From assembly GCA_009693225.1 (NCBI GenBank), contig SHXP01000041.1, positions 1 through 12,877 of the forward strand: 12,877 bases of DNA, read 5' to 3'. This stretch comes from Limnohabitans sp. (lineage in GTDB: Bacteria; Pseudomonadota; Gammaproteobacteria; Burkholderiales; Burkholderiaceae_C). Below are positions 5,372-12,877 of this stretch, piece after piece. Each line of letters begins with the position of its first letter. The first letter of the stretch is position 1. The notes below the pieces were generated by a model, which made no database searches, was not told the DNA's origin, and was given only the letters and a program-made list of their open reading frames with translations. The position numbers and the translations under genes were made by a program.

Positions 5372-8280
5372 CCGAACCGAACACAACCGATTACCGCGCC
5401 ACGCTGAACCTGCCTGACACACCGTTTCCCATGCGCGGCGACCTGCCCAAGCGCGAACCCGCCTGGGCCAAAAGCTGGACCGAGCAAGGCCTGTACAAAC
5501 AATTGCGCGTGGCGCGCCACGGACAGCCTTTGTTTGTGTTGCACGACGGCCCGCCGTATGCCAACGGCAAACTGCACATCGGCCACGCGCTGAACAAAGT
5601 ATTGAAAGACATGATCGTCAAAAGCCGCCAACTCGCCGGCTTTGACGCGCAATACATCCCCGGCTGGGACTGCCACGGGCTGCCGATTGAAAACGCCATC
5701 GAAAAACTGCACGGCCGTAAGCTGTCCCGCGACGACATGCAGGCCAAAAGCCGCGCCTTTGCCGCCGAGCAAATCGATCAGCAACGCGAAGACTTCAAAC
5801 GCTTAGGGGTGCTGGGCGACTGGGAACGCCCTTACCGCACCATGGACTTCAGCAACGAGGCCGGTGAAATCCGTGCCTTCAAACGCGTGGTCGAGCGCGG
5901 CTTTGTCTACCGGGGTTTGAAGCCTGTGTATTGGTGTTTCGATTGCGGTTCATCCCTGGCCGAATTTGAAATTGAATATGCCGACAAAAAAAGCGACGCG
6001 CTGGACGTGGCGTTTTTGTGCGCCCAACCGGACAAACTGGCCAAGGCTTTCCGCCTGGCCAAGCTGGACAAAGACGCGTTTGCCGTCATCTGGACCACCA
6101 CCGCCTGGACCATCCCGGCCAACCAGGCGCTGAACCTCAACCCCGAATTGACTTATGCCCTGGTCGACACCGAGCGCGGGTATTTTTTGTGCGCCGAATC
6201 GCTGGTGGAGACATGTCTGGAGCGCTGGCAAGTCAGCGGCAAGGCGGTCGCGACCTGCAAAGGTCAGTCGCTGGGTCTGATCAATTTTCACCATCCCTTG
6301 TCGCTGGTCGATGCCGCTTACCAGCGCACCGCCCCGGTGTATCTGGCCGACTACGCCACCGCCGATGACGGCACCGGTATCGTCCACTCCTCGCCGGCCT
6401 ACGGCGTGGAAGATTTCAACTCCTGCGTGGCCCACGGTCTGAAATACGACGACATCCTCAACCCGGTGCAGGGCAACGGCGCATATGCCGCCGACTTCGC
6501 CTTGTTCGGCGGCCAGCACATCTGGAAGGCTGTTACCAACATTCTGGAGACCTTGAAAAACGCAGGGCGCTTGATGGCCACCCACGGCATCACGCACAGC
6601 TACCCGCATTGCTGGCGGCATAAAACCCCGGTCATTTACCGCGCTGCGGCGCAATGGTTTGTGCGCATGGACGAAGGCGCGGGCGTGTTCACCAAAGACA
6701 AAGCGCCCAAAACGCTGCGTCAACTGGCGCTGGACGCGATCGAGCAAACCCGCTTCTACCCGGAAAACGGCAAAACCCGTTTGAGCGACATGATTGCCAA
6801 CCGCCCCGACTGGTGCATCTCGCGCCAGCGCAGCTGGGGTGTGCCGGTGCCGTTTTTGCTGCACAAAGACAGCGGCGAATTGCACCCGGACACCATGGAG
6901 ATTCTGGACATCGCCGCCGCCATGGTGGAGCAAGGCGGCATCGAAGCCTGGAGCCGCGCCGCTGTCAACGACATACAGCAATTGCTGACAGCCATCGGCA
7001 AAGGCCACCCCGCCAGCCCGGACGACTACAGCAAGAGCACCGACATTCTGGAGGTCTGGTTCGACTCGGGCTCGACGTTTGAACATGTGCTGCGCGGCAG
7101 CCACAAGGACGCTTACGACCGACCGCCGTTTCACCAAACCGGCCCCGAGGCCGATCTGTACCTCGAAGGCCACGACCAGCACAGAGGCTGGTTCCACAGC
7201 TCGCTGCTGCTCGGTTGCGCGCTGTACGACCGTGCGCCCTATCGCGGCCTGTTGACCCACGGTTTTGCCACCGACGGCCAGGGCCGCAAGATGAGCAAAT
7301 CGCTGGGCAATACCGTGGTGCCGCAGGAAGTCACCGACAAGCTGGGCGCGGAAATCGTGCGCCTGTGGGTGGCGTCCACCGACTACTCGGGTGATCTGAA
7401 CATCGACGACAAAATCCTGGCGCGTGTGGTCGACACCTACCGCCGGGTACGCAACACGCTGAAATTTCTGCTGGCCAACACCAGCGACTTTGACATCGCC
7501 AAAGACGCGGTGCCGCTGGCGCTGATGTTGGAGGTCGACCGCTATGCGCTGAGCCGCGCTGCTCAACTGCAAGCCGATATCGCCGGCCATTACAACCCGC
7601 AGACCCGGGTGTTCGAAGGCGGCCATTTCGGGCGCTGCGAGTTCCACCCGGTGGTCTCCAAGCTGCAAATCTACTGCTCGGAAGACCTGGGCGCGTTTTA
7701 CCTGGATGTGTTGAAGGACAGGCTCTACACCACGGCCGCAGGTTCGCACGCGCGACGCAGCGCACAAACCGCGCTGTGGAACATCACCCAGGCCATGCTA
7801 CGCTGGATGGCGCCGTTCCTGAGCTTCACCGCCGAAGAGGCATGGGCCGTGCTGGGCCTGGGCAACACCATTTTCAAAGACACCTATGTCCAATTGCCTG
7901 AGCCGCAAGCGATGCTGATCGACAAATGGTCACGTATCCGCGAAATCCGCGAAGCGCTGAACAAGGAAATTGAAGTGGTCCGCAGCCAGGGACTGATCCG
8001 CTCGCCGCTGCAAGCCGAAGCCACGCTGAGCTTGAATGCCGGCAACCTGGCCTTGCTGCACAGCCTGGACGGCGATGCAAAATTTGTGTTCATCGTGTCT
8101 GTGCTGCGACTCCAGGCAGGCGACACCTTGGCCATTGAGGTGACGCCATCCGCGCACAGCAAATGCGAACGCTGCTGGCATTACAGCGCGGATGTCGGCA
8201 GCATTGCCGCGCACCCGACGCTGTGCGGGCGTTGCGACAGCAATCTGCACGGCAGCGGTGAGCAGCGTGCGTTTGCCTAA
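5368..8280 (+). CDS. ileS: isoleucyl-tRNA synthetase
   Basis: A class I synthetase that charges tRNA-Ile, 970 residues against about 940 in E. coli. In order: N-terminal segment (DYRATLNLPDTPFPMRGDLP), HIGH signature at 70-73 in NGKLHIGHALN, the CP1 editing domain with the Thr-rich strand WTTTAWTIPAN (242-252) and GTGIVHSSPAYGVEDF (335-350, Asp349 probably the editing Asp), the tryptophan-rich catalytic core including DWCISRQRSWGVPVPF and LEVWFDSGSTFEH, KMSKS at 641-645, the anticodon-binding domain (about 690-860) and a C-terminal zinc finger with Cys933, Cys936, Cys953 and Cys956. All expected motifs are intact. An insert reading NPQTRVFEGGHFG in the anticodon domain accounts for part of the extra length; I believe it is common in beta-proteobacterial enzymes. 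There is no T-box or other visible leader control beyond the small overlapping ORF. It sits between ribF and lspA. Confidence 0.98.
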   Translation: MTEPNTTDYRATLNLPDTPFPMRGDLPKREPAWAKSWTEQGLYKQLRVARHGQPLFVLHDGPPYANGKLHIGHALNKVLKDMIVKSRQLAGFDAQYIPGWDCHGLPIENAIEKLHGRKLSRDDMQAKSRAFAAEQIDQQREDFKRLGVLGDWERPYRTMDFSNEAGEIRAFKRVVERGFVYRGLKPVYWCFDCGSSLAEFEIEYADKKSDALDVAFLCAQPDKLAKAFRLAKLDKDAFAVIWTTTAWTIPANQALNLNPELTYALVDTERGYFLCAESLVETCLERWQVSGKAVATCKGQSLGLINFHHPLSLVDAAYQRTAPVYLADYATADDGTGIVHSSPAYGVEDFNSCVAHGLKYDDILNPVQGNGAYAADFALFGGQHIWKAVTNILETLKNAGRLMATHGITHSYPHCWRHKTPVIYRAAAQWFVRMDEGAGVFTKDKAPKTLRQLALDAIEQTRFYPENGKTRLSDMIANRPDWCISRQRSWGVPVPFLLHKDSGELHPDTMEILDIAAAMVEQGGIEAWSRAAVNDIQQLLTAIGKGHPASPDDYSKSTDILEVWFDSGSTFEHVLRGSHKDAYDRPPFHQTGPEADLYLEGHDQHRGWFHSSLLLGCALYDRAPYRGLLTHGFATDGQGRKMSKSLGNTVVPQEVTDKLGAEIVRLWVASTDYSGDLNIDDKILARVVDTYRRVRNTLKFLLANTSDFDIAKDAVPLALMLEVDRYALSRAAQLQADIAGHYNPQTRVFEGGHFGRCEFHPVVSKLQIYCSEDLGAFYLDVLKDRLYTTAAGSHARRSAQTALWNITQAMLRWMAPFLSFTAEEAWAVLGLGNTIFKDTYVQLPEPQAMLIDKWSRIREIREALNKEIEVVRSQGLIRSPLQAEATLSLNAGNLALLHSLDGDAKFVFIVSVLRLQAGDTLAIEVTPSAHSKCERCWHYSADVGSIAAHPTLCGRCDSNLHGSGEQRAFA

Positions 8281-8334
8281 TATCGCTTGTCTTACACACC
8301 TCTTTCAACCAACCTCTACTGTGAACAGCTGACC

Positions 8335-8841
8335 ATGGCCAGATACGCGCAACGCTCCTTGTTTGTATGGCTGGGTATAGCCCTGGTGGTCCTGCTGGCA
8401 GATCAATTCACCAAGGTCTTGATACTCGGCAGTTTTCAGCTCGGCGACAGCCAGCCGGTGACTTCTTTTTCCAACCTGGTGAGGGTGCACAACAGCGGCG
8501 CGGCGTTTTCATTTTTATCGTCGGCCTCGGGCTGGCAGCGCTGGCTGTTCACCGGCATCGGTCTGGGCGCAGCGGGCTTCATCGTCTGGCTGTTGCGCAG
8601 CCACGCCAGCCAGACGCTGTTTTGTTTTGCGCTGGCGCTGGTGCTCGGCGGTGCGCTGGGCAATGTGATCGACCGCGTGCTGTGGGGCTACGTCATCGAC
8701 TTTTTAGACTTTCACTGGGACTGGCTGACGCTGTTATTTTACCAGGGCCATTTCCCGGCATTCAACGTGGCTGACAGCGCCATCAGCACCGGCACGGTTT
8801 GTTTGATCATCGATAAATTGCTGCGCGTGCGGCGTGCCGCT
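8335..8841 (+). CDS. lspA: lipoprotein signal peptidase (signal peptidase II)
   Basis: LspA removes signal peptides from diacylglyceryl-modified prolipoproteins in the inner membrane. The 169-residue product has four hydrophobic segments (about 9-31, 68-87, 94-114 and 140-162) and all the family boxes: ADQFTK (Asp23), VHNSGAAFSF (Asn53), GGALGNVIDRV (Asn110, Asp113) and FNVADSAIS (Asn144, Asp147). Asp113 and Asp147 are the catalytic aspartates. I chose the ATG at 8335 (MARYAQRSLF) because the length then matches the family; a TTG at 8287 would add sixteen non-conserved residues. It begins 54 bases after the ileS stop and is most likely co-transcribed with it, as in many Proteobacteria. The coding sequence is followed by the TGA at 8842-8844. 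The next gene is convergent. Confidence 0.96.
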
Positions 8842-8883
8842 TGAGCAAGCCGTTTTACTCAGGCGCTCTTGGCCTGCCGGGCG

Positions 8884-8915
8884 ATACTGCCTCAGCGGCT
8901 TAGTCCACGCAGTAT
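8884..8915. terminator. possible bidirectional hairpin between convergent genes
   Basis: ATACTGC (8884-8890) and GCAGTAT (8909-8915) form a perfect seven-base-pair stem around an 18-base loop, in the 70-base space between lspA and the convergent glycosyltransferase gene. Its last base is the first base of that gene's stop triplet as read on the plus strand. There is no T-run on either strand, so it is not a canonical intrinsic terminator, but its position fits a transcript-end hairpin. Confidence 0.35.
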
Positions 8916-10630
8916 CAATACAGAGAACCCGTTTTCAGGGGCGTGACTTTGTAAACGCTGAAATTTTCCAGAGGCGCACGGCCTGCAGCCAGTTCGATTT
9001 GACGCGGCAAAGTGCCGGTCTTGTGGTCTACCCAGTCGCCCGACAGCACGGGTGACATCGCGCTGGTTCGCTCTGCCAGTGTGCCGGCATCCGCTGTGCG
9101 GGCCAGCAAAAAATAGCTGGCACCCGGCGGGGGGAGGTCAAGGGGTTTGTCGATGCGCAGCACCGGCGCGGTTTGACGGTACAGACCGAGTTCATAGGCG
9201 ACCGGCGGATCGAGCCGGTAGACCACCACCGGCACACCCGGCTCGCTGGCCAGGGACGGCACGACGTTATAGGGAATGCTGTAGCGCGTGTGCGCGATCA
9301 GCGTCATGCCTTCGAGCACCAGGTACAACAGATTGACCGCCATCACCGGGTAGACCAGCACGCTCAACCCATGCCACTGGTTTTTTTGCACCCGGGCGTA
9401 AATCAACCAGGCCAGCAGGCCAATGCCTGTCAGCAGCAGCAAAGCCGTGTGACCGATCTTGACACTCAGCCAGAGGGCCAGCGTCAAAGTCAGCAAACCC
9501 ATGCCGAGTTGCGCCCTGCGCACACCCGCCGAACCGGCGCCAGCGCAAGCAGACAGCAGCACAGGCGCGCACAGTATTGCCGCAAACGGGTAGACGATGA
9601 CGGTGTAGTAATCCAGTTGAAAACTGGTCAGACTGAACATCACAAAACTGACGAAAAAAATGCCCAGCAGAAACACCTGTTGTGCCCGTTGTGTGTCCTC
9701 CAAGCCACCTTGGCTGCGCAACGCCCGCCAGCAGGCCGGCACAAACACCGCCACCCAGGGCAGAAACGCCCATAAAAAAACCAACACAAAAAACAGTGTG
9801 TTGCCGTCTTTGTTGGTGATCGGTCCGACATTGAAAAACCGGCCGAACTGGCTGTCCCACAGAAAAAAGCGGATGCCGGATACACCGGTTTGATCGAAAA
9901 CGGTTTTTTCCGGGTGCAAGTCAAACTGCCGGTACAAGGCCAGCACCTCGGGCAGCACACACAGCACAGTCAGCAGCAAAGCAGCCAGCCATTTCCAGCG
10001 AAACAGTTCGATCCAGCGGCGCTGGTAAATCCACATACACAGCAGGCCGCTGCTGATGGTGATCAAGGTGAACACGCCCTTGGTCATGACCGAGATGCCG
10101 CTGAACAATGCACCGAGCAACAGGTATTTCCACCGAGCGTGCGCGTCATAACGCAGCCAGTAATAACACGCCGCCGTGATGCCGGCGGTCAGAAATGCCT
10201 CGGCTTTCAAGGCGGTGGTGGTGTACATCAGATGATAGGCCGAGACATACACAAGCAAAGCGATCAAGGCGGTGTCGCGCCCCTGGAAAAGTCGCGCGAT
10301 GCGGTAGGTGTAATAACCGCCGACCAAATGGCACAGATAACCCGGCAACATGTAGGCAAACACGCTGACACCCAGCAGCTTGAACGACAACGCGCCCAGC
10401 CAGAACGGAAAATGCGGTTTATCCAGCCAGCCGCGGTCATCCAGGATCAAATCGTTCCAGTTGCCGGTGTTGACCATGTGTTGCGACAAGGCGGCATACA
10501 ACACCGAGTCGCCTTCGTTCAGTATGGGGGTGAACAAGGGAACGGCATTGACCAGCAAAGTCAGCAACACCCAGGCCAGCACATGCGGACGCAATGATGC
10601 ATCGATGAACCTGCTTTTACTGTGATCCAC
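8915..10630 (-). CDS. glycosyltransferase family 39 (ArnT/PMT-like) membrane protein
   Basis: A 571-residue polytopic membrane protein, roughly eleven to thirteen hydrophobic helices, of the GT-C class that uses polyprenyl-phosphate sugars. Near the end of the first helix is LNEGDSVLYAAL (38-47 region, Glu39 and Asp41), the acidic motif in the first periplasmic loop of ArnT/PMT enzymes. It is followed by LDKPHFPFWLGAL (69-81), LKAEAFLTA (141-149), VMTKGVF (181-187) and QLDYYTVIVYPFAAIL (338-353), which corresponds to the KLPxYxLPxxP segment of ArnT. The C-terminal 110 residues after the last helix would be a soluble periplasmic domain. It probably moves a sugar onto lipid A, a lipid or a surface polymer; the acceptor is unknown and no other envelope-sugar gene is adjacent. 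The start is a GTG with no clear Shine-Dalgarno, limited by an in-frame TAA five codons upstream. Confidence 0.85.
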   Translation of the reverse strand: MDHSKSRFIDASLRPHVLAWVLLTLLVNAVPLFTPILNEGDSVLYAALSQHMVNTGNWNDLILDDRGWLDKPHFPFWLGALSFKLLGVSVFAYMLPGYLCHLVGGYYTYRIARLFQGRDTALIALLVYVSAYHLMYTTTALKAEAFLTAGITAACYYWLRYDAHARWKYLLLGALFSGISVMTKGVFTLITISSGLLCMWIYQRRWIELFRWKWLAALLLTVLCVLPEVLALYRQFDLHPEKTVFDQTGVSGIRFFLWDSQFGRFFNVGPITNKDGNTLFFVLVFLWAFLPWVAVFVPACWRALRSQGGLEDTQRAQQVFLLGIFFVSFVMFSLTSFQLDYYTVIVYPFAAILCAPVLLSACAGAGSAGVRRAQLGMGLLTLTLALWLSVKIGHTALLLLTGIGLLAWLIYARVQKNQWHGLSVLVYPVMAVNLLYLVLEGMTLIAHTRYSIPYNVVPSLASEPGVPVVVYRLDPPVAYELGLYRQTAPVLRIDKPLDLPPPGASYFLLARTADAGTLAERTSAMSPVLSGDWVDHKTGTLPRQIELAAGRAPLENFSVYKVTPLKTGSLY

Positions 10631-10654
10631 AAATAAGCCTATTTAACGGACATG

Positions 10655-10682
10655 AAAAAAGCCGCCGGCTTTCACCGGCGGC
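10655..10682 (-). terminator. strong Rho-independent terminator of the oxidoreductase gene
   Basis: Read on the minus strand: GCCGCCGG, loop TGAAAG, CCGGCGGC, then six T residues. The stem is a perfect eight base pairs of G-C only. It lies 15 bases after the stop codon of the quinone oxidoreductase and 24 bases before the GTG of the glycosyltransferase, so it separates two same-strand genes. Confidence 0.92.
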
Positions 10683-10697
10683 CGGTCTGCAAAACTC

Positions 10698-11681
10698 TTA
10701 CACAGTCAACAAAGTACTGCCGGTGGTTTTGCGCGCTTCCAGGTCGCGGTGTGCCTGCGCGGCCTCCGCCAGCGGGTAACGCTGCTCGATATGAATCTTC
10801 ACCTTGCCGCTGCCGACCACGTCAAACAGGTCTTCGGCCATTTGCTGGTTGGTTTCGCGCGTGGCGATGTGGGTGAACAAGGTCTGGCGGGTCACATAAA
10901 TCGAACCTTTGGCGCCCAGAATGCCGGGGGCAAACGGCTCCACCGGACCCGAGGCATTGCCGAAACTGGCCATCAAACCGAAGGGTGACAGGCAATTGAG
11001 CGATTTGTCCCAGGTGTCTTTGCCGACCGAGTCGTACACCACTTTGACGCCTTTGCCGTTGGTGATGTCTTTGACGCGCTCTTCAAAGTCTTCCTTGTTG
11101 TAATTGATGAAATGGGCTGCGCCGTTGGCTTTGGCGAGCGCGCATTTTTCATCGCTGCCGGCTGTACCTATCAGTTGCAAACCCAAGGCCTTGGCCCACT
11201 GGCAGGCTATCAAACCGACGCCGCCGGCAGCGGCATGAAACAGAATCAAATCCCCTGATAGCAACCCGGCCTGAGGCAGGGTGCGCTTGAGCAGATACTG
11301 CACCGTCATGCCCTTGAGCATCATGCCGGCAGCGGTTTCAAACGGGATGTTGTCGGGCAGTTTGCAGACGTTTTTGGCCGGCATCACGCGCGCTTCGCAA
11401 TAGCTTCCGGGCGGCGCGCTGGCGTAAGCGGCGCGGTCACCGGCTTTCAAATGGGTGACGCCTTCGCCGATGGCTTCAATCACGCCAGCACCTTCCATGC
11501 CCAGGCCGTGCGGCAAGGGCAGCGGGTACAGACCGGTGCGGTGGTATACATCGATGTAGTTCAAGCCGACGGCCTTGTGTGCGATACGCACCTCGCCCGG
11601 GCCGGGCGCGCCGACGCTGACATCGGCCAATTGCAGTACGTCGGGACCACCGGTTTGTTTGAATTGAATGGCTTTGCTCAT
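10698..11681 (-). CDS. NADPH:quinone oxidoreductase (zinc-independent MDR family)
   Basis: A 327-residue cytoplasmic enzyme of the medium-chain dehydrogenase/reductase superfamily, close to E. coli QorA in length and layout. The GroES-like N-terminal half has GPGEVRIAHKAVGLNYIDVYHRTGLYPLPLP (27-57) and GMEGAGVIEAIGEGV (61-75). The Rossmann half has the dinucleotide loop HAAAGGVGLIACQWAKALG (149-167) and later ERVKDITNGKGVKVVYDSVG (201-220). The zinc ligands of alcohol dehydrogenases are absent, as expected for quinone reductases. It probably reduces quinones or reactive enals with NADPH in detoxification. I chose the ATG at 11681 (MSKAIQFKQTGG) because AGGAG lies six bases upstream and the length fits; an in-frame start 23 codons earlier is unsupported. 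It is divergent from the EamA transporter gene (93-bp spacer, no clear promoter) and ends in its own terminator. Confidence 0.93.
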   Translation of the reverse strand: MSKAIQFKQTGGPDVLQLADVSVGAPGPGEVRIAHKAVGLNYIDVYHRTGLYPLPLPHGLGMEGAGVIEAIGEGVTHLKAGDRAAYASAPPGSYCEARVMPAKNVCKLPDNIPFETAAGMMLKGMTVQYLLKRTLPQAGLLSGDLILFHAAAGGVGLIACQWAKALGLQLIGTAGSDEKCALAKANGAAHFINYNKEDFEERVKDITNGKGVKVVYDSVGKDTWDKSLNCLSPFGLMASFGNASGPVEPFAPGILGAKGSIYVTRQTLFTHIATRETNQQMAEDLFDVVGSGKVKIHIEQRYPLAEAAQAHRDLEARKTTGSTLLTV

Positions 11682-11774
11682 GCCTTGCTCCTGTCTTGGT
11701 TGTGTGGAATCCGCCGGTCGTTTGCCGGACAGCCAGCACTGATTGTCCACGCAACTGGGTTAGAGTCAGAAGTT

Positions 11775-12704
11775 ATGCCTGACACCCCCTCCTCCCCCGC
11801 CAAACCGTCTCTTGACCTGGCCACCGCCGGTCTGCTGTTATTGCCGCCCCTGGTCTGGGCCGGCAACACAGTGCTCGGTCGTGTCGTCGCTGACATGGTG
11901 CCGCCGATCACGCTGAATTTTTTCCGCTGGCTGACTGCTTTTGTGCTGCTGCTGCCCTGGTCCTACCCGGTGCTCAAGCCCTCGAGCCCGATGTGGGCGC
12001 ACTGGCGTCGCTATGGGCTGATGAGCCTGCTGGGCGTGGGTTGTTACAACAGTTTTCAATACCTGGCATTGCATACCTCGACGCCGATCAACGTCACCCT
12101 GGTGGGCGCCAGCGTACCAGTGTTCATGCTGGTGATGGGTGCGGTGTTTTACAAGCAAAGCGTAACGGTCCGGCAAGTGCTGGGGGCAGCCATGTCGATT
12201 GCCGGTGTGCTGTGTGTGCTGGGCCGGGGCGACTGGGAGAGCTTGCAAAAAGTCCAACTCGTGATAGGTGACGTTTACATACTGATTGCGGTGGTCTGCT
12301 GGGCCTGGTACAGCTGGCTGGTGGCGCAACCGGTGGACCCGCCGGAAATACGCGGCAACTGGATCTATTTTTTGACGGCACAAATGTTTTTCGGCCTGCT
12401 TTGGAGCAGCGCATTCACAGCAGCAGAGTGGCAGTTCAGCGACAATCCTCATATCGTCTGGGGCTGGACACTGGCCGCCAGCGTGATCTATGTGGCGCTG
12501 GGCCCGGCCTTGCTGGCGTACCGCAGCTGGGGCCTGGGCATTCAGCGCGTAGGGCCGACCATCGCCGGGTTTTTTGCTAATCTCACCCCGCTGTTTGCCG
12601 CGCTGCTGTCTACGGTGACATTGGGGGATGCACCGCATGCCTACCACGCCGTGGCATTTGTCCTGATCGTCGGCGGCATCGTGGTTTCGTCCCGCAAAAG
12701 CTGA
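11775..12704 (+). CDS. EamA/DMT-family transporter
   Basis: A 309-residue inner-membrane protein with ten predicted helices arranged as two EamA repeats (about 15-148 and 164-304), the usual length and architecture of the drug/metabolite transporter superfamily. Features typical of the family are WAGNTVLGRVV with PPITLNFFRWLTA in repeat one, SVPVFMLVMGAVFYKQSVTVRQVLGAAMSIAGV (113-145), and IAGFFANLTPLFAALLSTVTLGD (263-285) near the end of repeat two. Such proteins export or exchange amino acids, nucleosides or other small metabolites; the substrate cannot be inferred here. The start is MPDTPSSPAK at 11775. The frame stays open upstream to 11451, but that part lies antisense to the oxidoreductase and has no transporter similarity. 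No strong Shine-Dalgarno is visible. Confidence 0.93.
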   Translation: MPDTPSSPAKPSLDLATAGLLLLPPLVWAGNTVLGRVVADMVPPITLNFFRWLTAFVLLLPWSYPVLKPSSPMWAHWRRYGLMSLLGVGCYNSFQYLALHTSTPINVTLVGASVPVFMLVMGAVFYKQSVTVRQVLGAAMSIAGVLCVLGRGDWESLQKVQLVIGDVYILIAVVCWAWYSWLVAQPVDPPEIRGNWIYFLTAQMFFGLLWSSAFTAAEWQFSDNPHIVWGWTLAASVIYVALGPALLAYRSWGLGIQRVGPTIAGFFANLTPLFAALLSTVTLGDAPHAYHAVAFVLIVGGIVVSSRKS

Positions 12705-12877
12705 TCAGTGTTGGTAATTGTTTATCCCTTTTCAGTAGTGTCCGGTTTAAATGTTAGTCAAAGGCATGCAAGCCAATAACGACGAGGGTTTCAAGGGCTT
12801 CATGGGTGTCCACGATTTGAATTTCAATTTGCACATTTGCGATGCTCTAGGGTTTGAACAGCCTGGGGTGACGCATG
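12705..12877. other. right-end region, possible insertion-sequence terminus; no recognised gene
   Basis: After the transporter stop the sequence turns AT-richer and its style changes. TAGTGTCCGGTTTAA (12736-12750) resembles from memory the terminal inverted repeat of IS4-type elements, whose 3' ends read CCGGACACTA on the other strand. If so, an element runs off the right edge. Three short frames reach or approach the edge: plus 12751-12877 (begins MLVKGMQANNDEGF), minus 12824-12877 (ends HRKCAN then TGA), and a minus frame ending GLHAFD at about 12755. I recognise none of them and cannot choose between them. No target-site duplication can be tested, because the other end lies outside the window. 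Confidence 0.25.

Noticed and set aside
5950..7767. 605-codon minus-strand ORF opposite ileS
   Set aside because: It lies wholly antisense to an intact, motif-complete ileS. Its composition is a mirror of GC-rich codon use and it shows no recognisable domain.
8287..8334. Upstream TTG start for lspA
   Set aside because: The extra sixteen residues are not hydrophobic or conserved; the ATG at 8335 gives the normal LspA length.
9890..10597. 235-codon plus-strand ORF opposite the glycosyltransferase
   Set aside because: It is a Gln/His-rich shadow frame of a real membrane-protein gene, with no ribosome site or family similarity.
11682..11750. Upstream start of the quinone oxidoreductase, 23 residues longer
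   Set aside because: AGGAG precedes the ATG at 11681 and homologues begin at that point.
11838..12647. 269-codon minus-strand ORF opposite the EamA transporter
   Set aside because: It is antisense to a full-length ten-helix transporter, and its His/Gln-rich composition is the usual complement of hydrophobic GC-rich codons.
1..12877. tRNA or rRNA genes, CRISPR arrays, prophage or defence genes
   Set aside because: I read both strands and saw no tRNA-like TPsiC arm with CCA end, no rRNA motif, no regularly spaced repeats and no phage or defence protein family.

Overview
The window looks like a chromosomal segment of a Betaproteobacterium, most likely order Burkholderiales and probably Comamonadaceae. 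I infer this from protein styles that I recognise (RibF, IleRS, LspA, the HNH protein, the acyl-CoA dehydrogenase pair), from the ribF-ileS-lspA order and from GC-rich coding sequence. No database search was run. Nearly all of the sequence is ordinary housekeeping and metabolic genes; I see no phage, CRISPR array, toxin-antitoxin pair or defence island.

Layout: (1) 1-269 has no convincing gene. It carries a foldable stretch ending in a clear plus-strand intrinsic terminator, probably the 3' part of a small RNA that begins outside the window (6S RNA is one possibility). (2) 270-2584, minus strand: a two-gene operon for the large and small subunits of a heteromeric acyl-CoA dehydrogenase. (3) 2702-3599, plus strand: purN, divergent from that operon, then a small DUF1653 protein. 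(4) 3596-4156, minus strand: an HNH-nuclease-family protein whose stop codon overlaps the DUF1653 stop. (5) 4247-8841, plus strand: ribF (FAD/FMN synthesis), a possible 34-codon ORF whose stop overlaps the ileS start, ileS (isoleucyl-tRNA synthetase) and lspA (lipoprotein signal peptidase). (6) 8915-11681, minus strand: an ArnT-like family-39 membrane glycosyltransferase, preceded in transcription order by a quinone oxidoreductase gene with a strong terminator between the two. (7) 11775-12704, plus strand: an EamA/DMT transporter, divergent from the oxidoreductase. (8) 12705-12877 is non-coding or the edge of another element; its motif near 12736 resembles an insertion-sequence end.

Functional links are loose. 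ribF makes the FAD that the acyl-CoA dehydrogenases need, but that is a cellular rather than an operonic connection. ribF, ileS and lspA form a housekeeping cluster common in Proteobacteria. The parts most worth a second look are the candidate small ORF coupled to ileS, the structured RNA-like left end, the dehydrogenase pair in which neither subunit has the glutamate of the classical YEG motif, the glycosyltransferase gene that starts with GTG just after a terminator, and the possible mobile-element border at the right end.
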